From: JAKJEP01 sp964580995
Lineage (GTDB): Bacteria; Planctomycetota; Phycisphaerae; Sedimentisphaerales; SM23-30
Direction of reading: 5' to 3'
Length of the DNA stretch: 22,329 nucleotides
Assembly (NCBI GenBank): GCA_964580995.1
Contig: CAZOMV010000096.1
Location: forward strand, 1 to 22,329
Shown: positions 22,261 to 22,329 of the stretch, piece by piece
How the letters are laid out: each line of letters begins with the position of its first letter
How positions within the stretch are numbered: the stretch's first letter is position 1
Made by a program: the position numbers and the translations under genes
Notes under the pieces: generated by a model
Told to the model about the DNA's origin: nothing
The model's input: only the letters and a program-made list of their open reading frames with translations
Databases searched by the model: none

Positions 22261-22329
22261 GTTGATACAAAATTGTGCCACAGACATCTTGGCCGTGCCT
22301 GCCATTCCCGTTCTGAGTTCAACCTTCAG

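Noticed and set aside
22301..22310. GCCATTCCCG at the window end as another palindromic repeat
   Set aside because: Only the left arm matches; the following bases do not give the GGGAAT arm within the window.

Overview
The window reads as chromosomal DNA of a Gram-negative bacterium, most likely a member of the Planctomycetota/PVC group (perhaps Phycisphaerae-like). This is an inference from gene style: a secreted S1 sulfatase, a stand-alone STN/N0-type secretin domain, HtrA-type proteases in tandem, a periplasmic planctomycete-like domain with one membrane anchor, weak Shine-Dalgarno use with some TTG/GTG starts, and long AT-rich gene-free stretches with degenerate repeats. No marker gene settles the taxonomy.

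Layout. 1-2655: the 3' part of an arylsulfatase gene and a secreted HAD phosphatase with an extra C-terminal module, separated by a strong hairpin. 2901-2973: tRNA-Arg(CCG) on the minus strand. 3190-4938: a secreted STN-domain protein, a decayed HAD-hydrolase fragment on the minus strand, and a small outer-membrane beta-barrel protein. 5046-7651: an mdh-nadE pair whose stop and start overlap (ATGA). 7851-11392: an active HtrA-like protease followed 20 bases later by a larger secreted protein that looks like a protease with a ruined active site and two PDZ domains. 11460-13619 (minus): a PcrA/UvrD helicase, convergent with the previous pair. 13889-14428: a YkgJ-type cysteine-cluster protein. 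14495-15304 (minus) and 15468-16322 (plus): a divergent MscS channel and an EamA/DMT transporter. 16599-17435 (minus): an unknown membrane protein. 17436-18722: a gene-free, AT-rich stretch full of short repeats. 18723-20096 (minus): folC. 20323-22260: one continuous frame joining a secreted, single-membrane-span module to 3-dehydroquinate synthase (aroB).

How the parts may work together. Central metabolism and cofactor synthesis (mdh, nadE, folC, aroB) are mixed with envelope functions (HtrA pair, MscS, beta-barrel, STN protein) and one probable acquired module (sulfatase plus phosphatase next to a tRNA). The most notable items are the membrane-anchored aroB fusion with a good internal TTG start, the protease/pseudo-protease pair, a recurrent promoter form with TTGC at -35, a short palindromic repeat apparently inserted in another one, and a reversal of G/C strand bias between about 18.7 and 20.8 kb. 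I found no CRISPR array, transposase, integrase, rRNA or recognisable defence system.
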